Part shown: piece after piece, positions 23,597-34,902 of the stretch
How the letters are laid out: each line of letters opens with the position of its first letter
Numbering within the stretch: position 1 is the stretch's first letter
NCBI GenBank assembly: GCA_029990175.1
Contig: JARKIP010000033.1
Span: 7,254,001-7,318,000, forward strand
Length of the DNA stretch: 64,000 nucleotides
Direction of reading: 5' to 3'
DNA from: Petunia secreta
Taxonomy: Eukaryota; Streptophyta; Magnoliopsida; Solanales; Solanaceae
The notes under the pieces: generated by a model
Database searches by the model: none
Told to the model about the DNA's origin: nothing
Seen by the model: the letters and a program-made list of their open reading frames with translations, nothing else
Made by a program: the position numbers and the translations under genes

Positions 23597-25707
23597 AAAG
23601 TGACCATTTCTTTGAATCCTTTCCTCTGACATTGTGATCAGTCTAGAAAAAGGAAAAAATTATTTTTCCTTGAATGATGGAGTAGAAGATGGTGAAAATC
23701 TTTACATAATAATAGTTCTCTGAACGATTTAGATGATTAAAAAACTTCTAACTTATCCGAGAATACAAGGGTTCAAGAACTGTAAGTTATGATGATATTG
23801 ATGGTATTGAAAGAAATAATAATGGAGAAAATAAATATGAAAATGATCAACATATTGACAAGAAAAACATCCAAGATTGAAGGACTTTACCGACTTGTTC
23901 GAATTAAAATCTATTTTGCAAAATAGTTAATCCCTAGTTAATCAATCAATTCAAAACAGTTGCTCATATTTTTTACTTTATGTTGTTTCCTTACTAAAAA
24001 TATTTTTTTTCCTCTAAGAAATTTCATTAGAAAATTTTTCCATATTATGAAATATTGATGTCCGTCTTGAAGATTATTAATACAAAATGAGAGTCTTTTA
24101 CCACAAAGCAAGCTAAGAAAATATCCATAATATGTTTCGTGCTAATGAACAAGAAAAGCAAGATGAGTTAAAGGCAAATTAGATTAATAAAATAGCGACT
24201 AATTATCTTTGCAAAGTCATTTCAAGCTTTCTGATCCTCGATTAGTGTAGATCCATCTGAATATTAAAATTCTAAACCACTTCGGCTCTTCAATAAAGCT
24301 ATAGTTGCCACATATGTTTTCCACGTTCTTAATTTAGACACAATGTGTGGCTCGGATTTCAGTCTCAATCAGGATGACGTTCACTTAAATAATATTCTAA
24401 CTCCATACTTTAACCATGCCTAAATGTGAAATTATCGACTTTAAAGCCATCAATATTATTTTAATCTATCAATGAGTGTGCACCCTTCTCCTGGAGTTTA
24501 TAGGAACTAGATGGGAATTGGATTTTGTTGGCTCAACTACACTAACCCAAGATTTTTATGCAATAAATAAAAATATCCATTGAAAATCAATCAAACCATT
24601 GTAACTAAACCTCTAGCATGAGTATAATGACTCATACTAGGTTCTAACAAATAATAGAAATTCATTGAAATAGCAAGATTCATAAGATGATGTTGGAATT
24701 ATCTGTTAAGAGTCCACCCATAAGGGTGCTCTTAAAGCTTATCCTAGTAAATAAATAATTACCTAGTAGAGTCCTATAAGAGGACAACTACTTCATATAA
24801 GCTATAAATAAAACAGTAATACACAGTGAAAAGAACGATCTTTTCTATCCAGCTCTTCCTCTTTCCCTCTACAAAATAACTAGGTGTTTAGACTGTGGAT
24901 AAAGGAGTTGATCCGTCAAGCACGTGACAACTACCGACGGCTCAGTAATTCCAGCCACGGTTCAAGATCCTACTACTTCCGCTTACGAGAACAACAAATA
25001 AATTCTCGGTTTATATTTAAACAATCTATTTAGTGTAGATTTATGATAAATGCATGTATGTACCCCTTCAGATGCAATTGAAGAAATAAAGTTAAGATTC
25101 TTACAAAAGGTTTATTCATACCCTTGTCTCTTCTCCAAGTCACTAGAGTAAAGATATTTCAAAAGATATTTTCCTTAAAGGCCTAAGTTCTATTTATAGT
25201 GTTGGATTTGTCATCAATACTAATAATTACAAAATTGTCATTCCGTGATTGTAATTAAAAAAAAAAAAAAAGCGGCCACCGAAGGCTTAAGTGTTGGCCC
25301 TTGTGCTTTTTGCTTTTGAGGTTAGGTGAAGCGCCGAATAGGCGGTGGAATATTCAATTGTTCTATTTTTATCTCTTGGGATGCTCTGTAACCATCAGCT
25401 CTAAATCCGATATTTGGGTTATCGCCCTTCTAGTTTCCATCGACTCTACTTGGCGTCCAACTATTTTCTTCCACCTTTTGTTTTATGAACCCACAATCTC
25501 CTCTGGTGTTCGTGTTCTACGATATAGCCTCTAGATCGGTGGTCACGAATTCATTATGCCTTGCAAATCTCCAGTTTCTTGTTTGAGTCCAAAGCTTTTC
25601 TTTTAGCTCATCTTTGAGTCTTTTTAGCTTTTTTTGGCTTGTTAGCTCTTCAAATCATCAATGTACTGAAGCAAAGAGAATTACATAAGATTTGCTCATA
25701 AATATTA

Positions 25708-25935
25708 CTCCCTCTATCCTATTTGATTTATTGTAGTTTGACTTGACACAGAGTTTAATAAATAAAAGAAGATTTTTGAAACTTGTGATCTAAAATACGC
25801 CTTAAATATTTGTCTGACTATAAATAAGCTGAAAAGGAAGTTTAGATTTGAATTGTTTCTAAATTTGAAAGAATGATATTCTTTTTTGGAGAGATTTATA
25901 AGAAAAGTATGAAAAAAAAATTGAGATGGAGGGAG
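25708..25935. mobile_element. Stowaway-type MITE
   Basis: It starts ctccctctatcc and ends gagatggagggag, forming an inverted repeat, and TA flanks both sides (25706-25707 and 25936-25937). It is 228 bp, AT-rich and lacks an open frame. It is a second, different Stowaway family from the one at 17285. Confidence 0.85.
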
Positions 25936-27012
25936 TAGCTAAAAGACTTCACAAGCCTTGAAAAAGAGCTAAATGTGAAGGTAAAATACCAATAAATCAT
26001 GTATAAAACCAGCCGTACAAAATTTAATCCATTGAAATGGGGTGAGCAAAAGGTCTATTGTATTGTGAACAATGTAATAGAATAACATACCGACCAAAGT
26101 AGTCCATAAACAATGAAAAACCTTTAAAGATGAAAATTATGTGTTGTGGTACCTAAATCCTGGTCTCTAACTATATTTGAAAGGAAAAGTGTCTAACTAA
26201 ACTTAATAGTAGTAGTGCCCCATACTCTAACCAAGAAACACAAAAGCAAAAACTATTCTTATGGCACATTTGCTGAAGAATTAAAACAAGATAAATAGAC
26301 TTCTAAAGAAAGAATATCATGTAATAACGAGAATCTTCAAAACAAAAAATTCGTTGGGTCTCTCTGGACTATGAAATCCTTTGTAAGATTAACGAACAAG
26401 AACAATGCCAACAAATTAATAGTTCTTTTGGGTTCTGTTGTGTCCACAAAAAAAAAAAAAAAACTTTAAATACCCCAATTTTTAATATTTTTGTATATTA
26501 TTTTGGGGTCTAATTTACCAATTATGTCCGACCTAAATCTTTAGCAACTTTTCATAGATTTACATCGTTAATTATCAATTATGTTAAGCCAAGATCTTTA
26601 GATACCTTAAAATAAACTTGACCAAACATGTCTGGGATAAAAAATGATAATAAGAATGAATAGAAGAACTAGATTTTTTTATGTACTTACCTTGTGGAGA
26701 AAATCGATATATCGAATTAAAGAATCTTTCATTTAACTGGACAAAATTCAATGCTTCATTGCCTTTTCAAGGAGAAGAAAAGTCATATATTTCCGAACTT
26801 GGGAGAAAATGAGTTTTACGGAGAAAAGGGCTTGTGGGCAAGGGTACTCTTTTCCTTTCAATTTCTTTATCCTGATATTGTAATCGTGGTATTAATTATA
26901 TCATGATGGGCTTAGTATTAAATTGTATCGAAATTGGTGTATTAAAAAAATCTTTGCAACAGAAATAAGCCGAGAAATCGAGTGACATGCTAGCGCTACT
27001 ACCACCACAGCT

Positions 27013-27130
27013 ACTAATTGAGTGTCAGCACCTAGTTATGCTCTTACTAAGAAGGTAGCTGGCGCCTTTCGAAACTAATTGAGTGTCAGCACCTAGTTGT
27101 GCTCTTAGTAAGATTGGCGCCTTTCGAAGC
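27013..27130. repeat. 61-bp tandem duplication
   Basis: The unit actaattgagtgtcagcacc... at 27013-27073 is repeated at 27074-27130 with a few substitutions and a 4-bp deletion. It lies near the right end of the 5.4-kb insertion. I see no function. Confidence 0.85.
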
Positions 27131-27447
27131 AGTTTCTATTTTTAGTTAGCGCAGCAGCTACGCAAAAGTCGTTGTGCCTTAGCGCATCAATTTTGTTTTT
27201 CTTGTTAGCTATTTTTTTTATTGCCGCTAGCTCGCTTGACTAATAAGATAGAAATGACCTTTATTGCTTCTTTGAAGGGCACACCACTATATTCTCTTCT
27301 ACCACTCATTGTTTACTTTTGGCCTTCCCGAACTCCTATCGGTTTTAGTTTTCCCATCTTAAATAAGTTACCAAACAGAGGATAAAAATATAGAAAGTTC
27401 TAAAACCATGATTAGCTAATCAATACACTATACCAAACAATAACTAA

Positions 27448-27497
27448 GTGCAGAGCTCTCATGCTAGAAGTCGCTCACCTTCTAAATGAATATCAAC
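27448..27497 (+). pseudogene. Tat gag fragment, second half of zinc knuckle
   Basis: These 50 bp encode TKCRALMLEVAHLLNEY. This is the expected continuation of the zinc knuckle left at 22018 and contains its last Cys. The gag frame continues after the chromovirus at 43156 (HPVELLSDK). The fragment lies exactly between two insertions, and it is the key evidence that the gag at 19-22 kb and the pol at 43-47 kb were one element. Confidence 0.75.
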
Positions 27498-27862
27498 TGA
27501 CCCGACTCGAATTTCAGGCTAGGCCGTGCGGGCACTCGACTACCTCCCATAGACCTGTCGGGCGAACCCTATCAACTAAACCCATTCAAATGATATAAAA
27601 TAAACTTGGAAACAAAGTGAACTTTACTTAAAAGAAAATAGGATAGCCCAAGGAAAAATAATATATACACGATATGCATACATACAAGCTCTCTAATGAA
27701 ATACTGCTAGCTACCCACATATATATGTTTTTATGTTTCCATATCAGACATCTAAGAAGGTCATACGATCCTAGCTTCTAAGAATAGAAAGAACAAATAA
27801 TAAATTTAAAATGATAGAAGATAGACACCAAATCTAAGAAATTGGAAGCAATGTTGGACCCA

Positions 27863-28316
27863 AACCAACACGTCTCCTTAGATTCCAAATAAAAGAGGCA
27901 CCTAATCAAAACAAACCCTCAAGAGGATTGAATACCTCTTGCAAGTTCATGGAAGTTTGGAAGCAACAATGGTCTATCCATAATCTCTCTCAAAGAGTTT
28001 TCACAATTCAACATAGTCTAATCTCAAAATGAAGACAACATAAACTATTTATACTAGGGCTTAATTAATACTAACAATTACTTAAATAACCCTAGAGCTA
28101 GTTATGATAAAAAGACTAAAAGTCTACTTCCACTAATCATCAAAGCTGTCTGGAACGCCCTTCTTCGTGAATGCGCTTGAGATAACGCGATCGCGGAATG
28201 TAACTTGAAGATTCATCACGACCGCAACCTATGCCTCGCGATCGCGTAATGCGGTAAGAGGATTATGCGTAACCGCGACTGTTGTCTCGTGATCGCGCGA
28301 GTACAATTCCAGTAAG
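27863..28316. repeat. Direct repeat copy 1, rich in gcgatcgc
   Basis: It is about 454 bp and pairs with 29838-30289. The right third carries the palindrome gcgatcgc or close variants three or four times in about 130 bp, inside two degenerate units of about 50 bp (ending 'gaggatt' and 'gagtacaattcc'). This CpG-dense block stands out from the AT-rich surroundings. Confidence 0.85.
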
Positions 28317-29837
28317 AACCAATTTCAAGGAAGGATTTCCCAATTTAGCATCTCCAAAGGTACCTTCAAAATGCTCAAGACAACTAGAGAAAGAAGAAAG
28401 GTTAGAATTGTTAAAATAAGGAAAATCCTCACCCTCACTCTTTTGTTTTTCCTCTTTCTTTTCTCTCATTTCATTTTCAAGATCCTCTCTCTTTTCTTGT
28501 GACAACTCACTCACTTCACTCAACTCAAACTCTCATTTTTCCTCTCTTGAGTTGTCGCTTTTATCTTCCTCACTTCTCACAATCTTGTAGTATAATACTT
28601 TGAGGTCCTCACTTAACTCCTTCAATGAGTTTTCACACCTCTCCAAAGCAACCAACAATTTTTGTGTTATCATTTCCATCTCATTGTTAGAGTCACCTTC
28701 CCAAAAAGACGTGGTACACTACAAGACTTTAAAACAATATAATTGGTTAGTGAAAATAGGACCTCACAACTCACTCCCTCACGTGTATCACTCCAAAGAT
28801 AGCACTCAATAATTTTTCTGCTCGTGTATACACTCAAGGTCAAAGCTTTTATGACCACACTCTATTGATCTCACCACTCAAGCCTTTTTCCACTCTTTGG
28901 CTTTGGCTAAAGTTTCTTTCAAACTAACCCAAGGATACTTGACAAGAGTACCAAACTAATTCGAGGTAGAATAGAATTTATGTTTACACAAGGAAAGGAC
29001 AAAAGATACACTAACGGACTAGGAATCAAAGAAGCACACAACGAAACTAAAATAGAGAAAAGCACGAAAGAAATTGGCACGAAATGAAATATGGACAAAA
29101 ATAACTAGACAACACTAGTATGAACTAATACTAATGTTAATCTAGCTAGGAATAAATATGAAAAGACTAAGAAAACAAGTAGGAATGACTAAATTAAAAA
29201 TGGGGCAGCCATGAAATCAATTCAGCAAAAGTGGCTATCAGGTCAAAGAAAATAACCCAGGTGGCTGTTTGTGCAAACAGGGCAGCACGTAGTTCAAGCC
29301 ACTGATAGTGGTTACGGGTCAAACAGTATCTCCACAAGTGGCTATATTTAAATTGGGGCCAGTGATGGTTCTCAAGATAACATGGCTATCAAGTCAAAAA
29401 CGTCGCTCCAGGTGGCTACTTCTTCAATGTTCATCATGTTCTTGCACCTTCATATGTGTTCTTCAAAAATCAAACACTTTGATCCACAATCCTCAATCAA
29501 ATCTTCACAAAAAATGTCATAAATTTGACCACAACCTCCCATTAACACAAGGATCAAACTTCAACCATCAATTTTGTGAATAACACATGAAATCATCAAA
29601 ACCCATTTTCAATTTTCTTCAAGTTTAAGCTCAAGGTTTAACAATAGTATTTTTGGGTTTTCTTCACTTCTTTTCAAGTCCAAATCCCAAACAACAACAC
29701 CCAAAGTTTTACAAACTCCAATAGATCAATACCGCACACAATTTTCGCATCAAACAACCCCAAATTTACAAAACCCACTTTCTTGTACTTCAAGCTTTCA
29801 AGAACAATAATGTAGCTCTTCAATAAACCAACCCCGA
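28317..29837. other. Noncoding interior of the 2.7-kb insertion
   Basis: I see no protein family here. The minus-strand open frame at 28523-28263 is Glu/Lys-rich low complexity. A short motif, 'gtggctat/gtggctgt' with 'caggtcaaa', recurs between 29228 and 29420 (for example 'aagtggctatcaggtcaaag'), giving a loose internal repeat. Confidence 0.5.
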
Positions 29838-30289
29838 AACCAACACCTCTCCTTAGGTTCCAAATAAAGGAGGCACCTAATCTAAACAAACCCTCAAGAG
29901 GATTGAATACCTCTTGCAAGTTCATGGATGTTTGAAAGCAATAATGGCCTAGCCATAATCTCTCTCAAAGAGTTTTCATAATTCAACATAGTCTAATCTC
30001 AAAATGAAGACAGCATAACTATTTATATTATGCTTAATTAAAACTAAAAATTACTTAAATAGCCTTAGAGCTAGTTATGACAAAAAGACTAAAAGTCTAC
30101 TTCTACTAATCATCAAAGCTGTCTGGAATGCCCTTCTTCGCGAATGCGCTTGAGATAAAGTGATCGCTGAATGTAACTTGAAGATTCATCGCGACCGCGA
30201 CCTGTGCCTCGCGATCGCGTAATATGGTAAGAGGATTTTGCGCGACCACGACTGTTGTCTCGCGATCGCGCGAGTACAATTCCAGTAAG
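29838..30289. repeat. Direct repeat copy 2, rich in gcgatcgc
   Basis: This is the partner of 27863-28316 with scattered substitutions. It keeps the palindromic block: cctcgcgatcgcgtaat and gtctcgcgatcgcgcgag are both present. Many differences from copy 1 are CG against TG or CA, as expected from decay of methylated CpG. Confidence 0.85.
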
Positions 30290-32066
30290 CTCCAATCTAC
30301 TCCTTTTGGCCATTCTTGATTTGATCATTGGCTTCCAAGCCCTCTTAAAGCATTCCAAGCTTTTGAGGTCAACTTTAAATCCGCTAATGTCATGCACGCC
30401 AATTTGGATCGCATCTGAAGGCCAAATATATATATATATCCTGAAGGGAATAAAATAATGTACAACTATGAGAAACATGGTTGGTGGCCTCAATGAATAC
30501 GCTGGCTCACCACAGATAGCTGAGAACGTCCTGCCTCCTCAATCGTGCTATTGGCTAGGTCCTAGAGTAGAATCTGCCAAATGAAAAGACAATACTAGAG
30601 AAGATGTAGAGTGAGTTATAAGGACCCAGTAAGTGAGGAAATACTAGCGACCATAAGGGAGAGGTACGCTAGCCATGAAAAAATAGAATCACAACATCCA
30701 ATCAACTAAGTCCATACATTTCACAAAACACACATAAAGACATGAAATGAATGTATCATGATGAAATGGGGTCGCATGTGCCCGACATTTATCTCCAGCG
30801 CAGGACCCTCATCGTTTATAGAAGATATATGTAATAATAACCATTCATTGGCGCGGGGCTCTCATCGACTGTCGAGAAGTACATATAAAACAAATAACTG
30901 GAGTATAACACTCTTATGCTCAATGCAATACCAATAACAAGTTATTACATATGAAGCATAATGAAAACCTGAATCTAAGCCATACAAAGTGCGCCTATGG
31001 GCAGCTACACACTTAAGAAATACGTGGTAGAATAACCATAAGGCCAAGGACTGTAAAAAATAGATACTATCATTTACCTTAAGTCCTGGGCCAGAATAGC
31101 TACTGTACATCTTTCTTCCTACCCGACGTCCCTTAGAATAAAATTTTTCTGAGCCAGAGAAATATATTTACACTTATCAGTGCCAAAAGAAGGAATATTT
31201 AGCCTTTACACGAAAATGAGAGGAAAATTACCAAAATACTCATGGGCCGGGCTTAGACGAAAACTCATAAACTATATATTTCCAGACTCCTCATAATCTC
31301 ACGAGTCCAATGATATCATTAGTTTTCATATTTGAATTCAATTTCCTCAAATTCCTCAATTTAATAAATTTTAAGGTTCTAACCAAGTTTTCTGATTCAA
31401 TTTCAAGAAATTCTAACTTAAGAATCATGAATTAATGAAATTGGAAGATCAACAGATGTTACCTAATGATATTATAATGAATTTACACTTCACTTTCACT
31501 TTAGAATTGACTAGTACCGAATAAAAATAGATAATGAGAAAAATTAGCCATAAAAGACCTTTTATACTACTGCTACGGTGTTTTAAAAAAAATAGATTTT
31601 TGCACCAGCAATAGTTGGTCTGCATTTTTGGGTCCAAACGGGACCCTACAAGGCTCGGAATGACCGCAAATTTTTCACACAACTCATACAAGATTTTGGT
31701 GACATGTTTGCAAAGACGAAACTTGAATCGGATCTCAAAATCTCAAGATACGACTTCCATGGAAAGAGGTCGATTTCTTAACTTTCTAAATTTAAGCGAA
31801 ACTGCCTGAATGATCTTGGAATTTACTTCCGAAAGTTCCCACAAGTAAAAAATGACCATACAAACCTAGTGCAATTTTTGAGTTTCAAATCGGACCTCAT
31901 TTACTCAAATTGAGCTCGAAAGCCTCTTTTTAATCTTTGCCGACAATCGAAATGGAAACCTTCTCAAAAAACCAACCAAAAAAGGTCTGAATCAGCTGAA
32001 ATTTTAAGACTCTCGGCACGCCAATCGAAGTATTAACTTCTGAAATGACTAACTAAGGTTGTTTCA

Positions 32067-32080
32067 TTCTCCTCCACTTT
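32067..32080 (-). promoter_or_regulatory. Polypurine tract of the chromovirus
   Basis: On the minus strand it reads aaagtggaggagaa and directly precedes the TG that starts the 3' LTR (32066). This is the expected plus-strand primer position. Confidence 0.7.
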
Positions 32081-32234
32081 AGACTTTCGTTCGTCCTTGA
32101 ACGAGCCAAAGTCTATAACATATTCCACACAATTAATGAGAATGCTTACTCAAATTTTTAACGACTTTTTGTTAGATATTACTACACTATTATGGAACCA
32201 GAATAATAAACAACAATAAGAACTCTTAACTTTT

Positions 32235-32713
32235 AGAGACCAAGATCAATGCTGGACTCAAGCTTCCAAGTAACCTCCTCACAAGGATGAATATGCCATC
32301 ACACTCGAACCATCCGAATCTGCTTCGAACAAAGCTTCCGAACATCTCGGGCAACTATGGCAACTAGGAACTCCTCATAGTGTAGGATCTACCTCAATCA
32401 CTTCGAAAGAATCCCGGATACAGTTCCGCAGCATAAACACATGAAACACCGGATGAACTGCATAGAAGCTGGAAAATGGAGCCGATAAGCCACCTTACCA
32501 ATACGTTTCTCGATACGAAAAGGGCCAATGAACCTGGGACTAAGCTTCCCTTTCCTCCCCAATCTCTTTACACCTTGCATCAACGACACTTTCAGAAATA
32601 TCATGTCGTCGACCTCAAGCTCTAATTCTCGGCTCCTCTGGTTCGATTATGAAATTTGTCTGCTCTGAGTAGTCTGCAAATGATCCTAAATAACACGAAC
32701 AACACCAAGAATC
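32235..32713 (-). pseudogene. Chromovirus integrase C-terminus and chromodomain
   Basis: The open part 32604-32398 reads KLSPRFIGPFRIEKRIGKVAYRL, the GPF/Y region at the integrase C-terminus. In shifted frames it is followed by SFEVIEVDPTL and then by VRVxWHIHPCEEVTWKLE, the end of a chromodomain that would tether integration to modified histones. At least two frameshifts and a stop (32377) break it. The N-terminal side ends at the hAT-like insertion (32722), beyond which the integrase core continues at 33800. Confidence 0.78.
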
Positions 32714-32721
32714 TGACGAAC

Positions 32722-33791
32722 TATGGGTGGGCACTAAACCGAAAGAATCAAAGTACCGAATCGAACCGAAATAATTCGGTACTTCGGGTTCGGTACTTCA
32801 ATTTTTCGGTTCCGTTCGATCTAGAAAATTTTAAAACTTCAGTCATCGGTTCGGTCTTCGATTTCGGGTATTCGAGAACATCGGCTACCGAAGAACTACG
32901 GGAACTGTATTTGTGTAATTCCTTTTACCAGTATCTAAATTTGATGGTTCAAAAGGCAGAGGAATTAGAATTGTTGTAAAAGGATGCAAAGGGGAATTTT
33001 CATCCAAGAATCCATTTTCTTCAACTATGTGTTTTACACTTACATTAAATCTTTTACTACCTTTAAGAATATCATCACCAAAGTCAATTAAATAACTCAT
33101 CAAATTCTTTAAGCCTTTTGCAGCTTGTTTTACTGTAGGACAAACACATCTAAGAGGAACTTGCAATTCAAGACTAGGTGTCAAACTGAACTCCTCATAA
33201 CTATTTTGATATTGTGCATTACAAGTTGATAATCCTTGATAAGTATTATTTGCTATCATAAGATAAGTCTCAACAGAATCTAGGACATAATACATGGTTT
33301 TGGCTTGATAATACAAACCTGAACAAGAGCAGTTTACGAGAATTATAACTCCCCCTTCTGGTGCGAAAACAGTAAGCCTCGTTACATTATTGATTTGGGC
33401 AATTTCAGATATGTTTGAAGACATCAGTGCAGCAATTCCTGGGACTGAATTATGAGGTTTCCTAGCCATGAAGATGAGAAATGACTGACAAGTGGTCTTT
33501 TTGCCATTGCAAGTGTAAAGAGTATCTGGAAAAGGCTTGGTTTCATCTTTTTGTTACAATTAATCACTGAATTTCCTGAGTATTCATCAAATCATCCTTC
33601 GGTGTTTGGCCTTTTTTTTGGGGCTTTAAACTTTGCTTTAAACCGAACAACCGATATATTGAACCGAATACCGAACAAAAAAAAAACCGAAACGAACTGA
33701 AGTATAAAAATTACGAATTTTTCTACACTTAAAACTGAACCAAACTGAAGTTTGAAAAAAAACCGAACCAAACACCGAACGCCCACCCTAA
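32722..33791. mobile_element. hAT-like non-autonomous element carrying a receptor-kinase fragment
   Basis: Ends tatgggtgggca (left) and ttagggtgggcg (right, read inward) form the terminal inverted repeat. An exact 8-bp duplication, tgacgaac, flanks it (32714-32721 and 33792-33799), the size typical of hAT elements. The subterminal 130-180 bp on each side are crowded with accgaa/ttcggt motifs, which look like transposase-binding repeats. The interior holds part of a LysM receptor gene and no transposase, so this is a Pack-type element. It inserted into the chromovirus integrase, whose coding sequence is continuous on either side. Confidence 0.85.
32885..33603 (-). pseudogene. Captured LysM receptor-like kinase ectodomain (LYK4/LYK5-like)
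   Basis: The frame from 33469 to 32888 (194 codons) has the layout of plant LysM receptor ectodomains. LysM-like blocks (PGIAALMSSNISEIAQINN, YLMIANNTYQGLSTCNA, LKNLMSYLIDFGDDILKGSKRFNVSV) are separated by CxC pairs (VNCSCSG and LRCVCPT). Upstream, after a one-base deletion near 33553, the frame continues through TLYTCNGKKTTCQSF back to YSGNSVINC near the mature N-terminus. Signal peptide, transmembrane segment and kinase are absent. Family members bind chitin or related oligosaccharides at the plasma membrane. Here it is a silent passenger unless transcribed from an outside promoter, and the match to LYK4/5 rather than other LYKs is from memory. Confidence 0.85.
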
Positions 33792-33799
33792 TGACGAAC

Positions 33800-34900
33800 C
33801 ATCTTTGAACTCATAACCTTGGCTTCTCGAGACTCAAACCAAAAAATCAAAGAATGACATCTATGACAATACAAGGCCTAAAATGGAGCCATCTGAATGG
33901 AGGACTGATAACTGTTATTATAAGAAAACTCCACTTAGCCCAAGTGATCATCCCATTGGCCTACGAAGTCTAATGCACAAGCTCTCAACATATCTTACAG
34001 AACCTGAATAACTTGCTCGGACTGGCCAACAGTCTGAGAATGGAATATCGTGCTAAGCTGCACCTGGGTCCCCAACTCTCTCTGAAAAGACTTCCAGCTC
34101 CAGGAACCACGATCTGAGATAATAGATTTGGGAGTGTCATGAATCCTAACCACCTGATCAATGAAAATCCGAGTCAATCTCTAAGCTGAATGAGTAGTCT
34201 TCACAGGGATGAAGTAAGCTGATTTAGTCAGTCTGTCCACAATGACCTAGACCGAATCATGGCACCACAGGGTTTTTGTCAAACCAACTACAAAATCCAT
34301 AGTGGTCTGCTCCCACTTCCACTCGGAAATGGGTAAGGCCTAAGCTAAGCATACCGGTCTACGGTGGTCAAACTTAACTTGCTGACAGTTCAAACAACGA
34401 GACAAATAATTAAGCATATCCCTGTTTATCCCTTTCCACCAATATAGCTCTCGGAGACCTGATACATCTTACAAATACAAGGATGAATAGAATAGTGCGA
34501 GTTATGAGCCTCGCGGATCACTGAATGCCTCAGATCTCCTACATCAAGGACACAGAGTCGGCCAGTAAATCGTAGAATTTTATTTAAATCAAGCTCGAAG
34601 GAGGGAACCCATTAACTTAGGACACGACCACGCAACTCCTGCAAATGAGGATCCGCAAGCTATCTTCCCTTAATCTGACTGACGAAGGAATACTGAGCTA
34701 CAATACATACAAAGACTTAACTAGAGTTTGGGGGAAGAAATCTCATGCCGGAGTCGCCAAGGGACTCCAAGTCTCGGGCAAAGGTCGCATGTCAGCATAA
34801 AGAAAAGCTAAGCTGTCCATGGACTTCCTGCTCAAAGCAATTTCTACCACATTAGCGTTCCCAGGATGATAGCGGATAGTGAGATGATAATCCATAATTA
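33800..34900 (-). pseudogene. Chromovirus integrase core
   Basis: The best stretch is 34177-33995: MTRIFIDQVVRIHDTPKSIISDRG... gives the second catalytic Asp (SDRG), and GQSEQVIQVL near its end gives the Glu. Upstream, 34500-34200 keeps recognisable but frameshifted pieces (zinc-binding HHCC region, then VDRLTKSAYF-like). Many stops show this copy is dead. It stops at the hAT-like insertion on the left and continues at 32713. Confidence 0.8.
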
Positions 34901-34902
34901 AC

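Larger units (their letters stand above)
22019..27447. mobile_element. 5.4-kb insertion in Tat gag, superfamily uncertain
   Basis: Gag coding breaks at 22018 (...ccactaa) and resumes at 27448 after ...taactaa. The shared actaa or taa may be the target duplication. The inner ends, ggtatgttttgtctag on the left and gttattgtttggtatag read inward from the right, are partly similar. A 3-bp TAA duplication with GTTTGGT-type ends would fit PIF/Harbinger, but no transposase is visible. The interval is AT-rich and holds a broken open frame (23127-23596), a Stowaway MITE (25708-25935), poly(A) runs near 22715, 25257 and 26450, and a 61-bp tandem duplication. It may itself be composite. Confidence 0.5.
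27761..30442. mobile_element. 2.7-kb insertion in the chromovirus LTR
   Basis: Comparison with the intact LTR near 41476-41500 places the break at about 27760 and 30443. A gaagg on both sides (27756-27760 and 30443-30447) is a possible 5-bp target duplication. The insert contains two direct repeats of about 450 bp (27863-28316 and 29838-30289), which are not at its ends. It has no recognisable protein. The ends are not TG...CA, so I cannot assign a class. A non-autonomous or deleted LTR element is possible. Confidence 0.55.
27498..32066 (-). mobile_element. 3' LTR of the chromovirus (interrupted)
   Basis: The outer parts, 27498-27760 and 30443-32066, line up with the 5' LTR at 41228-43155. 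Shared blocks include 'actacctccc(a/c)tagacctg', 'ggctcaccacagatagct' and 'gaggtacgctagccatg'. Together they are about 1.89 kb, the same as the other LTR. The two copies differ at many positions by eye, so the insertion of this element is not recent. Confidence 0.85.

Noticed and set aside
24693..25010. Possible Copia-type LTR starting tgttggaatt with a TATA-like ctataaataaaac
   Set aside because: I could not find a matching CA end, primer site, partner LTR or target duplication, so a chance resemblance cannot be excluded.
25257..25534. Poly(A) run followed by a GC-richer segment that might be a SINE or processed transcript
   Set aside because: No A/B boxes, tRNA-like head or target duplication could be recognised, and the 77-codon frame is not protein-like.
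27863..30289. Reading gcgatcgc clusters as cyanobacterial HIP1 sites or organelle/bacterial contamination
   Set aside because: The flanking DNA is AT-rich plant repeat sequence, the block lies inside a plant retrotransposon LTR, and only this repeat carries the palindrome.
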